Assembly: GCA_947579665.1 (NCBI GenBank)
Contig: OX388350.1
Location: 34,505,393 to 34,569,392 of the forward strand
Reading direction: 5' to 3'
From: Sympetrum striolatum
Lineage: Eukaryota > Arthropoda > Insecta > Odonata > Libellulidae
DNA: 64,000 nucleotides
A program made the position numbers and the translations under genes. Positions 37,431-49,313 of this stretch are shown piece after piece (the first letter of the stretch is position 1; the number at the start of each line of letters is the position of its first letter). The notes under the pieces were generated by a model. That model did no database searches, had not been told where the DNA came from, and saw nothing but the letters and a program-made list of their open reading frames with translations.

Positions 37431-38560
37431 AAAATATTGTTTTCCTCAACAAAACTTTATACCATTAAAACTAAAACTAGAGATTTGAGAGGAATATAAT
37501 TTTCGGTAGCGTCGAGGAAAAACTGACCCTATTCGGAAATCACAAAGATGAAGGAAAATCTTTGAAATACAGTAAAATATAAAAGTTCATGAAACAGAAA
37601 AAATGTGCCAGTCACGCAATGAGATTCTTAGAAGAAAGAAAGATAATTCTATTAAAGATGAAATTGAGGTAAGACAGGTTGAGTTAGGTAGCAAAAAGGA
37701 AATTGTGTGGCTTGAAATATATTGTAAGATATTCCGACCACAAAACTTTTATCGAAGACGAAGTAAACATTTTTAAGTTCAATATCAACGCCTAATTAGC
37801 TAACATTCCGTTCTAGATCATTAAAATAACAGGATGCAAGGAAATAGTCACCAACATCTTTGTGATAAATTGAAAATAACCATTACTTAATTGATCAGTT
37901 AAATTAAAGGGTAGGGGAAAACCAAGGGCATGAAGATACTTATTTTTGTAATTGTTAGTTTAAATTTACAATTTCACTCATATTCATCAACGTAACCCAA
38001 TAAAGAATGCTTAATATGAGCGTATATTTATCAGCTGTATCCATTTAAATCCAATAATAACAAATGTCATGAGTTTCTACTCAACCGAAAAATGTAATAA
38101 AGCTTTTTTCAATGCCATCGGACAAAATATTTCGAAGATGAAATATATACTACAGAATTAAAACAATGTTACCATTAAATACGTGATATTTTTGGTCGAG
38201 ATATAAAGTATATACCTACACATTGATCTTTAATTAACCATGAAGTTGAGAGGACTTTAATCGAAATGGATGTAAATAAACTAAAGCAGAAATATCAAGG
38301 AAGTAAATACAACTACATAAATACTGTAAAACGGGGCTTAATACTGTCGTTAAGTATTGATTTTCAGTAACGCAATTCTTTAATCAAAATATCAAATTCG
38401 GATACAATCAGGGGGATTAAAATTCGTAAATAAAAGCGATTGAAAAGAGAATGAACTCATAAGATGCAGTTGATTCAAACTTACATATTTTATATGCTTT
38501 GATTTAAATTTACACATTTCTTTGGTAAATACTTGCATTTTTTACCAAGAGCTATAGTTA
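37431..38560. other. spacer, nothing recognised
   Basis: AT-rich, with no recognised repeat, RNA gene or coding frame. Confidence 0.5.
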
Positions 38561-38926
38561 CAAGATGCGTTCAATAAATAACGGGAGTTTTGTAATTTTA
38601 CGTGTTTTATTAGTCCGATTTGCGCGTTTTTTTCGATGTTGTGTAGGTAAACTTCTCCGGAAAGTTGCTGTACTGTGTTAGCCGTATTGGATTTTTAACC
38701 TAATGTCAGCCGTCAAAAGGATTACATGTGTTTGGTAGGATTTTGAAAATAGATGAGAGAAATTGTATAAAATTTTACTATAAAAAGGGAATTAAAATTG
38801 CAGAGAGCATGAAGTCTTAGAAATATTAAATGTTACGTATTGCTTTTGGAGGGTCTGCCATGAGTAAAGCAATGCGTTTCGAGTAGTATAAGCGATTCTA
38901 CGATGACCATGAAGAAATATCAGTAA
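38561..38926 (+). pseudogene. mariner-like element, 5' end with broken transposase start
   Basis: A TA dinucleotide (38559-38560) precedes CAAGATGCGTTCAATAAATA, a mariner-type terminal repeat. From about 38756 a broken frame gives ERNCIKFYYKKG, then after stops MLRIAFGGSAMSKAMRFE and YKRFYDDHEE. These match the N-terminal helix-turn-helix region of mariner transposases, which binds the terminal repeats. At least three stop codons interrupt it, and the catalytic DD34D part and the right terminal repeat are absent. The copy is an old, truncated, inactive fragment. Confidence 0.7.
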
Positions 38927-41900
38927 CTGTTATAATATAATATATAATTATAGACCCTGAACGGAGCAGATACGTACATTTTCGGATGCGGCTGAAAAGA
39001 TATTAGCTACATTAAAGTGGTTGATGAGGAAAAACATTCCAATTAAAAACATAACTATCCTCTCGATTAAATAACGCCGGAGTACATAGACAAGAACCTT
39101 CACAAACGGAACAAAACGGATTCTGTTAATATCGGCGAACAGAATATCAACCCTCTATTTTCGCAAAGCGAGCGCCTCGGGTATCAAAATGCGCAAACTC
39201 GCGCTCATTCCCGTGTAAATTAAAACAGCTACTTTCCAATTTATTACGGCAATTAAAGGAAATTATCATTCGGTGGTCCGTCCTTCATGCGAAAACCAAA
39301 CTTCAAAATTCGGTAATAGGATTAAAAAAGAAATTCCTGCGCAAAGCGGAAAGCGTGAAGGGGCGATGTAGCGAAAGGTGGGAAGACAAATGAAGAAAGG
39401 GAAGCAAACACGAGGGAAAGACAAACATGCGCGATATTAGCGGGTGTAATATGAGTTAGGAGGGACATAAACTTAATTAAAAGGGTGTGGGAGGCGGTTT
39501 GCGGTTTAAAAGGTGCTGAGAACGATAAAAGAGACCGTTTTGGATGGGATTTCGTCAGTTTGTGGAGTGGTGTTCTTTCTCGGAACTCCTCTAATGGGTT
39601 AAAATCTAGTGTGGATCGCGGTCATGTGGCAGGAATCCATGTTTAATGCTCGGGAAAATAGATGGCTTAAAATAAAAATCGAATAATGTGAGGGAAAAGA
39701 TTTAACATACTCGGAACCGCAGTGTAATTTGAAATTGTTCCGCTACCCCTATCATTCATTCATCAGAAATAATTATTTAAATAGCCATTGGTATTTAGCG
39801 TATAATAAATTGAATTATTAGCCAAATTAATGAGAACTATCGACGACTATTCTATTCGTGGTAATTCGCTGTGATGGGAAAAACTTTGGACAAACGTGAC
39901 AATTGATAACTAATTGTGTTACATAATGGTTATTATTTTCGAGTAATAATAATGATTATAATATTGTTTTTCAACTCAAAGTCGAGCCAGACTCCTGATT
40001 TAACTGGGAACGAAAATATTCGTGTTCACTTTCGATGGAAAAACGGGTGAACGGGTATTCCCTCTTGAGCTCAACATTTATCGGTGATTACCTATTTATT
40101 TATTTATTTAATCGTAACGCCGCAATTTGGTAAGTTAATCAGGTGGCAACGTTTGAGGGGGATATAGCAATACAATCTGTCCGGTATTCGCCCAAGGAAG
40201 GGAGGGAAACCCCTACAAAAACCTCCCGTTAATCATTAAATACCTATATTATATAATCCTTATCATTATGATGAATGTGGGTAGATATCTCAATTAAGAG
40301 GTAGCTAAATCCGGTCTAAAAATGGTCTAATGTCCGATTTATGGTCTGAATTCCGATGAGAATTCCGATGGCTATCTGAAATAAGATGTGGAAAAGTTTT
40401 GGAAAACCAATACTGTGGTGTGGGAGTCAATATGCAGACCAGTATCAGTACCAGAATCATCGTAAATTACGTAAGTCAAGATCATAACCACCAGAGGGGA
40501 GCAACGCCATGAACTTTACTTCAAGATAATTTTTTTTTATTTACTGAGACTTGTTCCTTAACTCTGTGTGGCATTTACGAAAATGCCATAGTGGACGTTA
40601 ACAGAGAAATGTATCTACCCTATACCATCACAGGATTAACTTTACAAGAATTTAATGTAATCATCTTCATTCTTTTAGTCTAGTTAAAACTTATTTGTTC
40701 AGCTCGTCATAAATTTCTAATCCCATCATAAGCACTGATGTTATCACACGGAGTATGAATTTCTATTCTACGTTATGGAAAAGTAATTTTGGAAATAACT
40801 TCATTTCATCATTCCTTAAGTTGAAATGAAAGAAAAAGACTGTAAGTTTGTCCCAAACGAACTAAATTGGGATTGAGTTTCCACGTACACTTAGAATGTG
40901 CCTGTGTTTTGTATGTACGGTACGATTAGGATATCTCAATAAAAAGTACCAATTAAAGCTATTTATCACATATTTATTTTGATAATTCTATAGAAAAAGG
41001 TGAACATGTTCCATTAAATTTAAAGAAACCTGTCGGAAGTTTCCAATAAATGTTTATGGGAAGGTTCAGTACTTAAAATTCCTTCTTATGAAATCCCACA
41101 AAGATCTATCTGCATTTTACTAATTCTAATAACTTGCTTTACCTGTGGTCAGTTATCAATAATAAGTAGGCTTACTTTACGAATATTTGTTTGAAGGAAT
41201 ATTGTTGTAGGAGAAAACAAAATTCAATGCAATCAACGGTCATTTGGGTCAAGAAATGTATGGAATGAATATACATCCCTGAAATTCTACTTCAAAATTC
41301 CGTTAGGTGCTTCAAATTTCATTTATTGTAGATTGGGTACTGGTTATTCAATTAAAATGTTCTATACCAGGATAAGCCGCATAATTTGTAAACTATTTTT
41401 ATATCATCAACATTCTCGCCTCTAGAATTCCTTACTCTTCTAACTTCTTTTCACAATGCTCCTATTACCTTTCAAGAAGGTATTTCGTTAAATTTTGAGT
41501 GCTATAATGCGTTTAGTAAGAATGACTCAGCTGAGAGGTGCCAAATAGTACCCTTGTGTTACATACATAATCACAGAGACGCTCTTTCATCACTTCGTTG
41601 TTGACCATCGAATGTTTACAAGGTTGCAAATTCGAGGCCGCGTCAAAGGGACGTCGAAGAGAGGCGATAACGAATAGACTCCGAATCAGTTGAAACGTAG
41701 TTAAAATTGGAATTAGAATTTCCATTGCTGAGCGTTAGACAACGATAATTCAAAGAGGTTAGAATTTGCTCTGCCCCGAAGCGTGGTATCATGATTAGGT
41801 CTCGCTGGATCGCTCATTTGCCTTCTATCGAAAATGCAGACCCCCGTTTCAAGTTACGTTCGGTGAACGATTACAGGGCGAGTCCCACCCTCTACCCAAA

Positions 41901-42079
41901 TACAGTTTGTATACTGAGAGCAGAAATACGTAGTATTAACTGCTTGAGAGTACTTCGGAGTTACTCTAACCAATAATAGAATCAACAGTGAATAATGTAA
42001 GGTACTACGAAATTAAGAGAGATAAAAATGTAAGCAACGATGTGGAAAGAAAGAAAATTTGAAACACGGCTGTTACTAA
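38927..42079. other. long spacer with a GC-richer block
   Basis: Positions 39040-39660 are GC- and CpG-richer with no convincing frame. At 40183-40230 an imperfect hairpin (GGGAGG ... CCTCCC) is visible within a G/C-rich phrase that may be a LINE 3' remnant. A (TTTA)n tract lies near 40092. I recognise nothing else. Confidence 0.4.
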
Positions 42080-42260
42080 ATTAGAGGTTTATAATCTCCG
42101 TTTTTTATTAAATTTTATATAATACATATGATCCAACAGTGGTTTAACATCTCCAATAGCCGTCTTTGTCGGTGTTCCACACCTCCTTCACCGGTATTCT
42201 AAGAAAACAGAGCGGCGATCCCTCCTATTGTCTTCGAATACCGGTGAAGACATCAAGGAT
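42080..42260 (+). mobile_element. rearranged GAGG-type MITE copy
   Basis: ATTAGAGGTTTATAATCTCC at 42080 is the outer end of the family. The inner part restarts at about 42145 (AACATCTCCAATAGCCGTCT) and runs to the phrase CACCGGTATTC. Its right arm is replaced by GAATACCGGTGAAG, which pairs with the inner left arm, so the copy is internally rearranged and lacks the normal right end. Confidence 0.55.
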
Positions 42261-42939
42261 GTATGAAAGATTATAAAGTAAACAATTATAAGGGAAAAAA
42301 CATGTCGAAATCTAAGATTTTTTTGTGTTTTTTGTTGTATTATTTGTCTTCCGAATTTATGTTGCACGTATTAAGATTGAGATACAAGTCAGCTCCATAA
42401 TACACTTACCTTCCGCAAGTATATTCATCGGTGGTTATTAGAGTGATATATAATTTATTTCTGTCATTTATGTTTAATATTTTATTACTTTGCCCCCCCT
42501 GTACCTGTCTAAAAATTTCTCTTTAAAAGTGGTACCTATTATCTTAACGTGATCTTAGAATATATTTTTATATTGCCTCAGTTGGAATTCGTTTTCATTC
42601 GGAGTATATAAGATTCAATATTGACTGGGTGGGGCTTTGTAGACTTCATCGTAACTTACAATTCTTGGTATTTTGGATTAGAAAGTCGGGTATTTGCTAT
42701 CTATCAATAATTACGAAGCATGTGTTAGGATCAAGGATGATACTGGTATTTATGAAATTTAACATCCCCGTTGAGAATCAACGGACACTTCTGCTAGTCA
42801 ATAATAAGAGTAGAAGTGATTAAAGAAAGAAGACATCAATGACGTAAGAAGTATAATAAGGTTAACAATGACGTTGTGAAGACGTTTTCTTAGTGCAAGG
42901 AAGAATGCGCCGTAAAACTCAGTAATGAACATAAATAAA
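42261..42939. other. spacer, nothing recognised
   Basis: AT-rich. A 64-codon frame at 42629-42823 has no recognisable motif. Confidence 0.45.
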
Positions 42940-43012
42940 TCATACTTCAGTGGTTAGAATGACAGTTCATAAAGCGTTGTAACCTAGGTTCAAAACCTAG
43001 TCTTCTTAAACC
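42940..43012 (+). repeat. tRNA-like sequence, probably a SINE head or tRNA relic
   Basis: CTTCAGTGGTTAGAATGAC at 42945 resembles an A box and ACCTAGGTTCAAAACCTAG at 42982 a T-arm with a B box; the T stem CCTAG/CTAGG is intact. The spacing fits a tRNA, but a pairing acceptor stem is not evident, so a tRNA-derived repeat is more likely than a working tRNA gene. Confidence 0.45.
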
Positions 43013-44010
43013 TACGCTTCTTTCACTCTATTCTTCATTGAAATGTTATTGAATTACATTTGGTGGTAGAAATCGACACAAATGTGTATTTTATATCGTA
43101 GTTGAACAAATTCTGCCTTATTCAGGTTCTTTCCCGGAATGTCGTTATCCCCACCAGTGCCATAAGATGCTTTCCGGGTGAATAAACTTCACCCTTTTGT
43201 TAGCGTATCAAGCAAGATTAACACCCATATTAGATCAACTGATAAAGAAACTTCGGCTCTAAATCAAGTGATTATTTGTGAACTAGTTGAAAAACCTGCT
43301 AAAAAGGGGGCTAAGACGGATTGCAAATAGTCAAAAAGTGACTGAAGTAAATATAATCTAAAATCTTCTAGGCAGTTTGTTAGAATGATTTAGAATCTAT
43401 TTCTTAAAAGATACATATGTTTTAAAAATGCAGATATACGCACCAACTGTTAGTTAGTGGAGAATTCATAGGAGACTTAATGAATGAATGTATAAATTAA
43501 ATCTTTAATACGGGAAGAGTAGAGTGGAGAATAAGAGATATTTTTTCGCTTCCCTTAATCTCATTTGTAAACACATAAGTTAAACTTAATGAATAAAAAC
43601 AGCAGCAACCCAGAAAGATTAGGTTTTCGGCGTAATTAATTCAACTGAATATTGTAGAAGATAATAACTAAACTGTGATGGGAATCACCCGCAAAGAAGG
43701 GGTAATAAAATGTCAAACTGAGAATATACAGAGAACACAATGTAAAAAGAAATATAAAAATTAAAGCTTTCAAATTCAAAAAATTATACGATACGGGTTA
43801 ATACATTTGAAGTTCCGATCTGAATTCAATAAAATATAAATTCGATGAGACAGATTTTAGTAAAACTCATATGATATCAAAAAGTCAAAATACAGGATAT
43901 TTGGATGAATTTTACATGTATGAAGACTTCAATTCAATTGATTGGATGGAATTCGTAAATCGGGATCATATTAAAATAACTATGCAAAGCCCACAAAACA
44001 TTTTAATTAC
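43013..44010. other. spacer, nothing recognised
   Basis: AT-rich, with no recognised repeat, RNA gene or coding frame. Confidence 0.5.
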
Positions 44011-44045
44011 ACGACCCATTTCGAGCTTCACCGCTCATCTTCAGG
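44011..44045 (-). repeat. hammerhead-like core, single copy
   Basis: On the minus strand CCTGAAGATG is followed by the stem GAGC/GCTC around GGTGAA, then GAAAT, GG and GTCGTG. The downstream tail TGTAATTAAAATGTTTTGTGG and TTTGCATAGTTATTTT resembles that of the element at 20024-20192. Weak inverted arms (TTAAAAT/ATTTTAA) lie on either side. Confidence 0.5.
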
Positions 44046-45146
44046 CACAAGAATACAAATGCAATAAAATTTTAACGTAGAGAGTAGGAATTGTGGATAG
44101 AGGAGGGAGGAGTATAAAGATTTCTTTCGATGAAATAAGGTTACATTCATCTCCTCTAACCACTAATATTACACATCGTAAAACGGATCACATGGGTTCG
44201 AGTACAAGTCATATCCACCATTGTCCCCATATTTATCCTTGGTTTCTTCTCTATTCTCTGTATAAATGCTTATTTCACCGGAAATCCTGAGTATAAATGA
44301 GCCCCTATTTATAACAAGCAGAAGGAGTGAAAGAGCGGAAAACCGATAGCGCTCGGCGAACTATGCCACAAAAAAGTACCATCAAATGGTCCATATCCCC
44401 CTGAAATTTACGAGAAGCGGGGAAAGAACAAAAGTTCGAAGCATAATCGGGGGAAGCTGAAAGAGGCAGGAGTTGAATAATGAGAAAAGAGCGGGGTGTG
44501 CGTGAAGGAAAGAGAGGAAGATAAAATGTGGAATAGATATCGAGGAGCATGACGGGAAGGAAAAAGAAGCGGACGAGGGGAAGCCGGAGATAAAAGGAGT
44601 GCAGTGGAAGGATTGGGGCGAGAATTAATTAGAAGGTGGGGACCGTGTGGTTTGTTTCTTTATTGATCTCCTCACACCAGGAGAGGAGAAAAAAGGGTTG
44701 GACTTGCCGTGTGTGGGGGGAAGAAGGCGTTTTGACGCTGAGAAGAGTCGTGGAAAGAATAATGGGTTCGGGGGAAGCTTTTCGGGTACTTTTATCACGC
44801 ATTAGTTTCAGGAAGAACTTGATTATGCCTTACTTTTGTCTGTCTGCTGCCTGTGGACACGTCGCGAGCGGAACAATGGGTATTCCCTTTCTGTATCGAA
44901 TGCCGTAGAGCCCTTCGTTTTTTTCGGATGTATGAGCTCCGTTTTCCACATTTTATCATTTTTCTGCTGCGTTGAGAATGAACATCTGTGAATGTTTCGT
45001 GGCAAAGGAAAGACGATGATTGTTTGAGGAGGATGTTAGTGTTTCTAGCGTGCTTTCGTAGTTTAATTAGATGTCCACCGTACTTAAAATGCGATGAATT
45101 AACCTACTCAACATTGAATAATAAATATTTAATAACAATATGTGTG
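44046..45146. other. GC-richer, purine-biased spacer
   Basis: Positions 44300-44990 are rich in G and A on the plus strand and open on both strands (90 codons plus, 81 minus), with no recognisable protein. The composition alone explains these frames. Confidence 0.4.
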
Positions 45147-45388
45147 ATTAGAGGTTTAAAATCTCCAATAGCCGTTTTTGTCGGCGTTCCTCTTCTCATT
45201 CCCCGGTATTCCGAGAAAATAAGACAGGAACGAGTATCTAATCAATCCTGACGAAGAATGCATCGCATTCGAAATAAGTTTTGAGTGCTCTCAAATAGTG
45301 CGGTGTCCTTTCTTGTTTTCTCGGAATATCGGAGAATGAGAAGAGGAACGACGACAAAAACGGCTGTTGGAGATTTTAAGCCTCTAAT
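45147..45388. mobile_element. 242-bp MITE with about 75-bp inverted ends (GAGG type)
   Basis: The left arm begins ATTAGAGGTTTAAAATCTCC and runs through AATAGCCGTTTTTGTCGGCG to CCGGTATTCCGAGAAAA. The right arm is its complement and ends CCTCTAAT. About 90 bp of unrelated DNA lies between. Similarity to the copies at 42056 and 58217 continues outside ATTAGAGG (AACAGC with a following G/T-rich phrase), so the true end may lie 15-20 bp farther out. I could not define a target duplication, so the superfamily is open. It is non-coding. Confidence 0.75.
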
Positions 45389-48253
45389 TCCTTAACAGCT
45401 ATGTCCCAACTTTACAATATGTGTGAATTTCTTAAAATATTCTAAATTGATTCATCGAATTGGACTCAAGTTAATCCTTTTAGACCATACGTGCAATATA
45501 TAACACAATTTTTAGTGCTAATTGTGCATTATTCATATTAATTAAATATTTATTTTATGGTTTTGCTTCTTTTACTTTAATTTTATTTGACCTGTATCAA
45601 AGGAGTCTCATAATAAGATGTCATTGCTAATTGAATAACGGAAAAATCAACAAAATTGAAATACTTTTTTCTTGATTGAAAAAAATCAGGTCTGAAAGGG
45701 TAAATGTGCAACCGCAGTGCTTTGTGGAACCCCAGAAATAAGATATCATATAAAAAACTTTGCATGCCTGTAGTATACTAATGTGGAACCTAAGAAGTTT
45801 TATCTATATAAAATTTTACTGAATTAGATATTCTCTTCTTACATGAGAACAGTTATAGGCGAGTACAATTCGTAGCAACGGAAATAGAAGATTTTTTGAA
45901 GAGTATTCAGTATTCATTCATACAATACTGCTTCCTGACAAAATCTTTACTTACATAGAAAAAACTTCCTTTTTAGTGTGGTTAGAAAAATTTTTCATGA
46001 AGCATTTTTATGTGAATGAATACCAGGAAGTACTACCCGAATTGCCTACTCTGTGTTGAATAGACAATTTGCATGATTCTCGCCAAAATATTCTGAACTC
46101 AAAAATTAATTTAGACATTCTCTTCACACATAAAAGTTGTTATACTTTTCCTAAGACGATTTTCAATACATTTAACTTATAAGGTAATGAAATTCGACGA
46201 TCTGTCTTTGCAGGATGAATAGTTGAAAGAAAGAACTTTACATTTATGATAAAATTATCATAATTAATTGAAAATTGAGCGACCCGATTCCCAAAAGATA
46301 TGTTTAAAGCGACCGGTTTGAGCAAAGATTGACCATCATGCACAATATTATGTGAGATGAAATAAGTAGTGTATAATTTTTATTGTTAAATCTTGCTAAA
46401 ATGGTTTTCCACACAGTAAAGCCTTCCGCAAACCATTTTATATATAACCCATTGCAATCGAAAGCGAAAATGTTTCAGTAACTCGTCACTCACCATGAAT
46501 ATACCGGACGGATTTATTCTATGAATATTAAATGGACACCGATTTTAGTTTTTATTAAGTAAAATCTTTACCAAGCCATTCTGAATCCTGTGAAATTATT
46601 CTCAATACATTCTGCCCACTGAAGAAATGCGAGAATCCTGATTTAGCTAAAGAGGAAAATAATGTAGAAGTTAAAATGTTTCATATAAATACCACGATGT
46701 TTTTATGCAGGAAAAAGAAGTTTGATGGTTTTTACATTAAAAAATGTACGTGATTTGTATTTATTTCCTGAGATTGGAAGCCACCAAATTAAGCATTTAA
46801 CGGTACATTCTGTCATAGTATAGTAAAGATGGTAAATATAATATTAATTTACTTTCAGACTCAAACGAAATGATTCGCTCAAAAATATCAAAGCAGTTTC
46901 ACCCATATTTCTCCTTTTCAAAATATCAGTTTCATGAATGTTTGCCTACTCCAATTTAATGGCCGTATAGAATCTTTACACTATTACTTTCCCACAGACA
47001 ACTAATCATAAATTAATCTCAACAAAATAGGAATAAATAGTGTGTTAAAAATAAATCTGCACCGATTCAAAGAGCGAAATTCCCTTCATATCACAGACAA
47101 TTCTGTTTCCACAAAAGCGGCTCTTTTATTGAAACGTTCCCTGGGCAACGAGACGTATTTATTTACCTTGAATCACATCCGATTCACTTTCAAACAAAAG
47201 GAAGAAGAGATATTATTCCGCGAAATTTTAATCTGAAAAGGGAGATGGAAATATTTTATTTGAGGTGTTTGTTTGTCGCTGAAAAATACGAGTGACAACG
47301 AAAAAGAAATCAAGCAAACTCTACCTGGAAGTTAGAGCTTCACTGAATTGAAGCATAAATTTAGGTAGAGGAAATTAAGAGTATAATACTGCTGTATTAC
47401 TAGAGCAAGTGAATCCTCAAATTCATTATTCATCAAATACTCAAGGCCATCAGTTTCCGTTTTGATGAAAGTTCTGTTCATACTGTATCTTACATTGGGA
47501 ACTCAACGCCTTTCTGTTCATAATATCTAGGTACTCAATATTATATTCCTTCATCAGTAAAATAATTTTTTAACTTTTAACTCCTTCCCTATTCCATGTT
47601 AAAAACTTTTAAAGATACTGTATATATAGTGAATTCAACCGAACTGTGTGCGTACGTATACAGCAATTTATATAATTGTTAATTCATGAATGATTATTTC
47701 AGTGTTAAAATACCTAAATAGTTAAGGAAACAATTCAAAATTGATCATTTCAAAGGTTTTTTTGGAATGCATATTACGTTCTTGTGTCTTGTGATTGGAC
47801 TTTAACTGGATTTGTTAGCTGATACATGGCAAAGACAGGCAATAATAAAAAAGAGAAGTTCAAATCAAACTGAAATAGGAAACGGTTTGAACAACAGTTT
47901 TTTGTTAAATATACATAAAATTAACGCATTCGATATGATTTATAATCAGAATGATAAAGCTATATTGAACTAAATCCATTCTGTTTCTAAAAGTATTTCC
48001 TCTGAAGGAAGCACTATAATACTACAAGGAAACGGATCCACAGATCCAGAGGGTATGCCGAAAGATATTCGATAGTGCTTAAAGTTAGTGATGATAAATC
48101 AGACACGCACATAATTGCTCGGAAATTAACAATTTCAGCGAAAAATACTCTTATGTTGAATATATATTGTCGAGCGTAACTGGGTGGAATTTCATATTAA
48201 AAACTTAAATGAAAAATTCAAAAGATAATATGTACAAATTCTAAAAATAGATT
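45389..48253. other. long spacer, one degraded hammerhead-like core
   Basis: A degraded core at 46309-46341 is listed separately. No gene, RNA or other repeat was recognised. Confidence 0.45.
46309..46341 (-). repeat. degraded hammerhead-like core
   Basis: On the minus strand GCATGATGGTC is followed by CTCAAACCGGTCGC at the family spacing. The first box and stem II are eroded, and no inverted arms are visible. Confidence 0.35.
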
Positions 48254-49133
48254 AAAAAATCTGATGTGGCCAGCACATGACTTTCTCCATATATATAAGA
48301 TGTAAATATTTATCTACGAAAGTATTTTCGAACTCTGTATTCCATCTAAACTTTGAAGATGAGTGATTAATTTATATCATATTATCTTTTACGTCACAAA
48401 CATTATAAATAATGTTTTTCGGGACATGCTCGATGAAAAACGATGAATTGGCTATTCGCTCACAGCGCCCAGAGCGCTCATGAAGTACAAAATCGGCAAC
48501 TTCCGGTTTATCAGTATTTCATGAATATCTCCTAAAAAATCAGTTTTACAAAAATATATTTCAAACAAAAGTTATAGCAAAATTTATTTTCTAAAACTAT
48601 TATAATTAATAGTATATACCTAAATATCATATTTATTGAGATATTTTGAAAACCGGAAATGAGCTTTGAAGAATGAAGCTCGACTTCCGTTGTACTGATT
48701 TGCTCCAAAAACTAATCAACTCTAAACACACCAACCAAAATACTATATATGAAATTTGGTGTTGATCCGACAATTAATTCTCATGTTAGATCGCCCACAA
48801 AGTACATAATAGCTACTTCCGGTTTATCAGTAATTCACGAATAACTTCTAATCAACCGATGATAAAAAAATATGTTAAATACAAAAGTTATAGTATATCA
48901 CATTATCTAAAACTTTTATAAGGTACACAATATACCTATCCATCATATTTATGGAGATATTTTGAAAACCGGAAATGAGCTTTGATGAAGAAAGCTCGAC
49001 TTCCGGTCAACCGATTTACTCCAAAAACTAATCAACTCTGACAGCACACAAAACAGTACTATATATGAAGTTTGGTTTTGATACGACTAATAGTTTTCAC
49101 GTTAGAGCGCCCCCTAGCACACACACACATACA

Positions 49134-49182
<49 letters not shown>

Positions 49183-49313
49183 ACAGACATCATTCCGAAA
49201 ATGGTCAAAACGTGTTCTAGGGACCCCAAAACGTGTATTTCCGTTGAAATCTCAAAGTCGAATTTTTTCATGAAAACAATACTTTCTCTATACTTCGTAT
49301 ATGGAGAAAGTAA
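48254..49313 (-). mobile_element. Helentron-like (HINE/DINE-type) element, inverted copy
   Basis: This is the minus-strand partner of 17529-18537, nearly full length. Read on the minus strand, it starts TTACTTTCTCCATATACG; the first 31 bases can fold as a hairpin (ACTTTCTC with GAGAAAGT). It continues with a long CA/GT microsatellite at 49124-49190, the 316-bp type repeats, and ends with the ATGTG/CACAT hairpin and a T run. Both copies end at the same bases, so these are element borders rather than a segmental duplication. There is no coding capacity. Confidence 0.65.
49124..49190. repeat. (CA)n microsatellite inside the Helentron-like element
   Basis: A run of CA with a few interruptions sits at the same place as the shorter GT tract of the other copy. 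It has expanded here. The 84- and 70-codon frames across it are artefacts. Confidence 0.85.
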
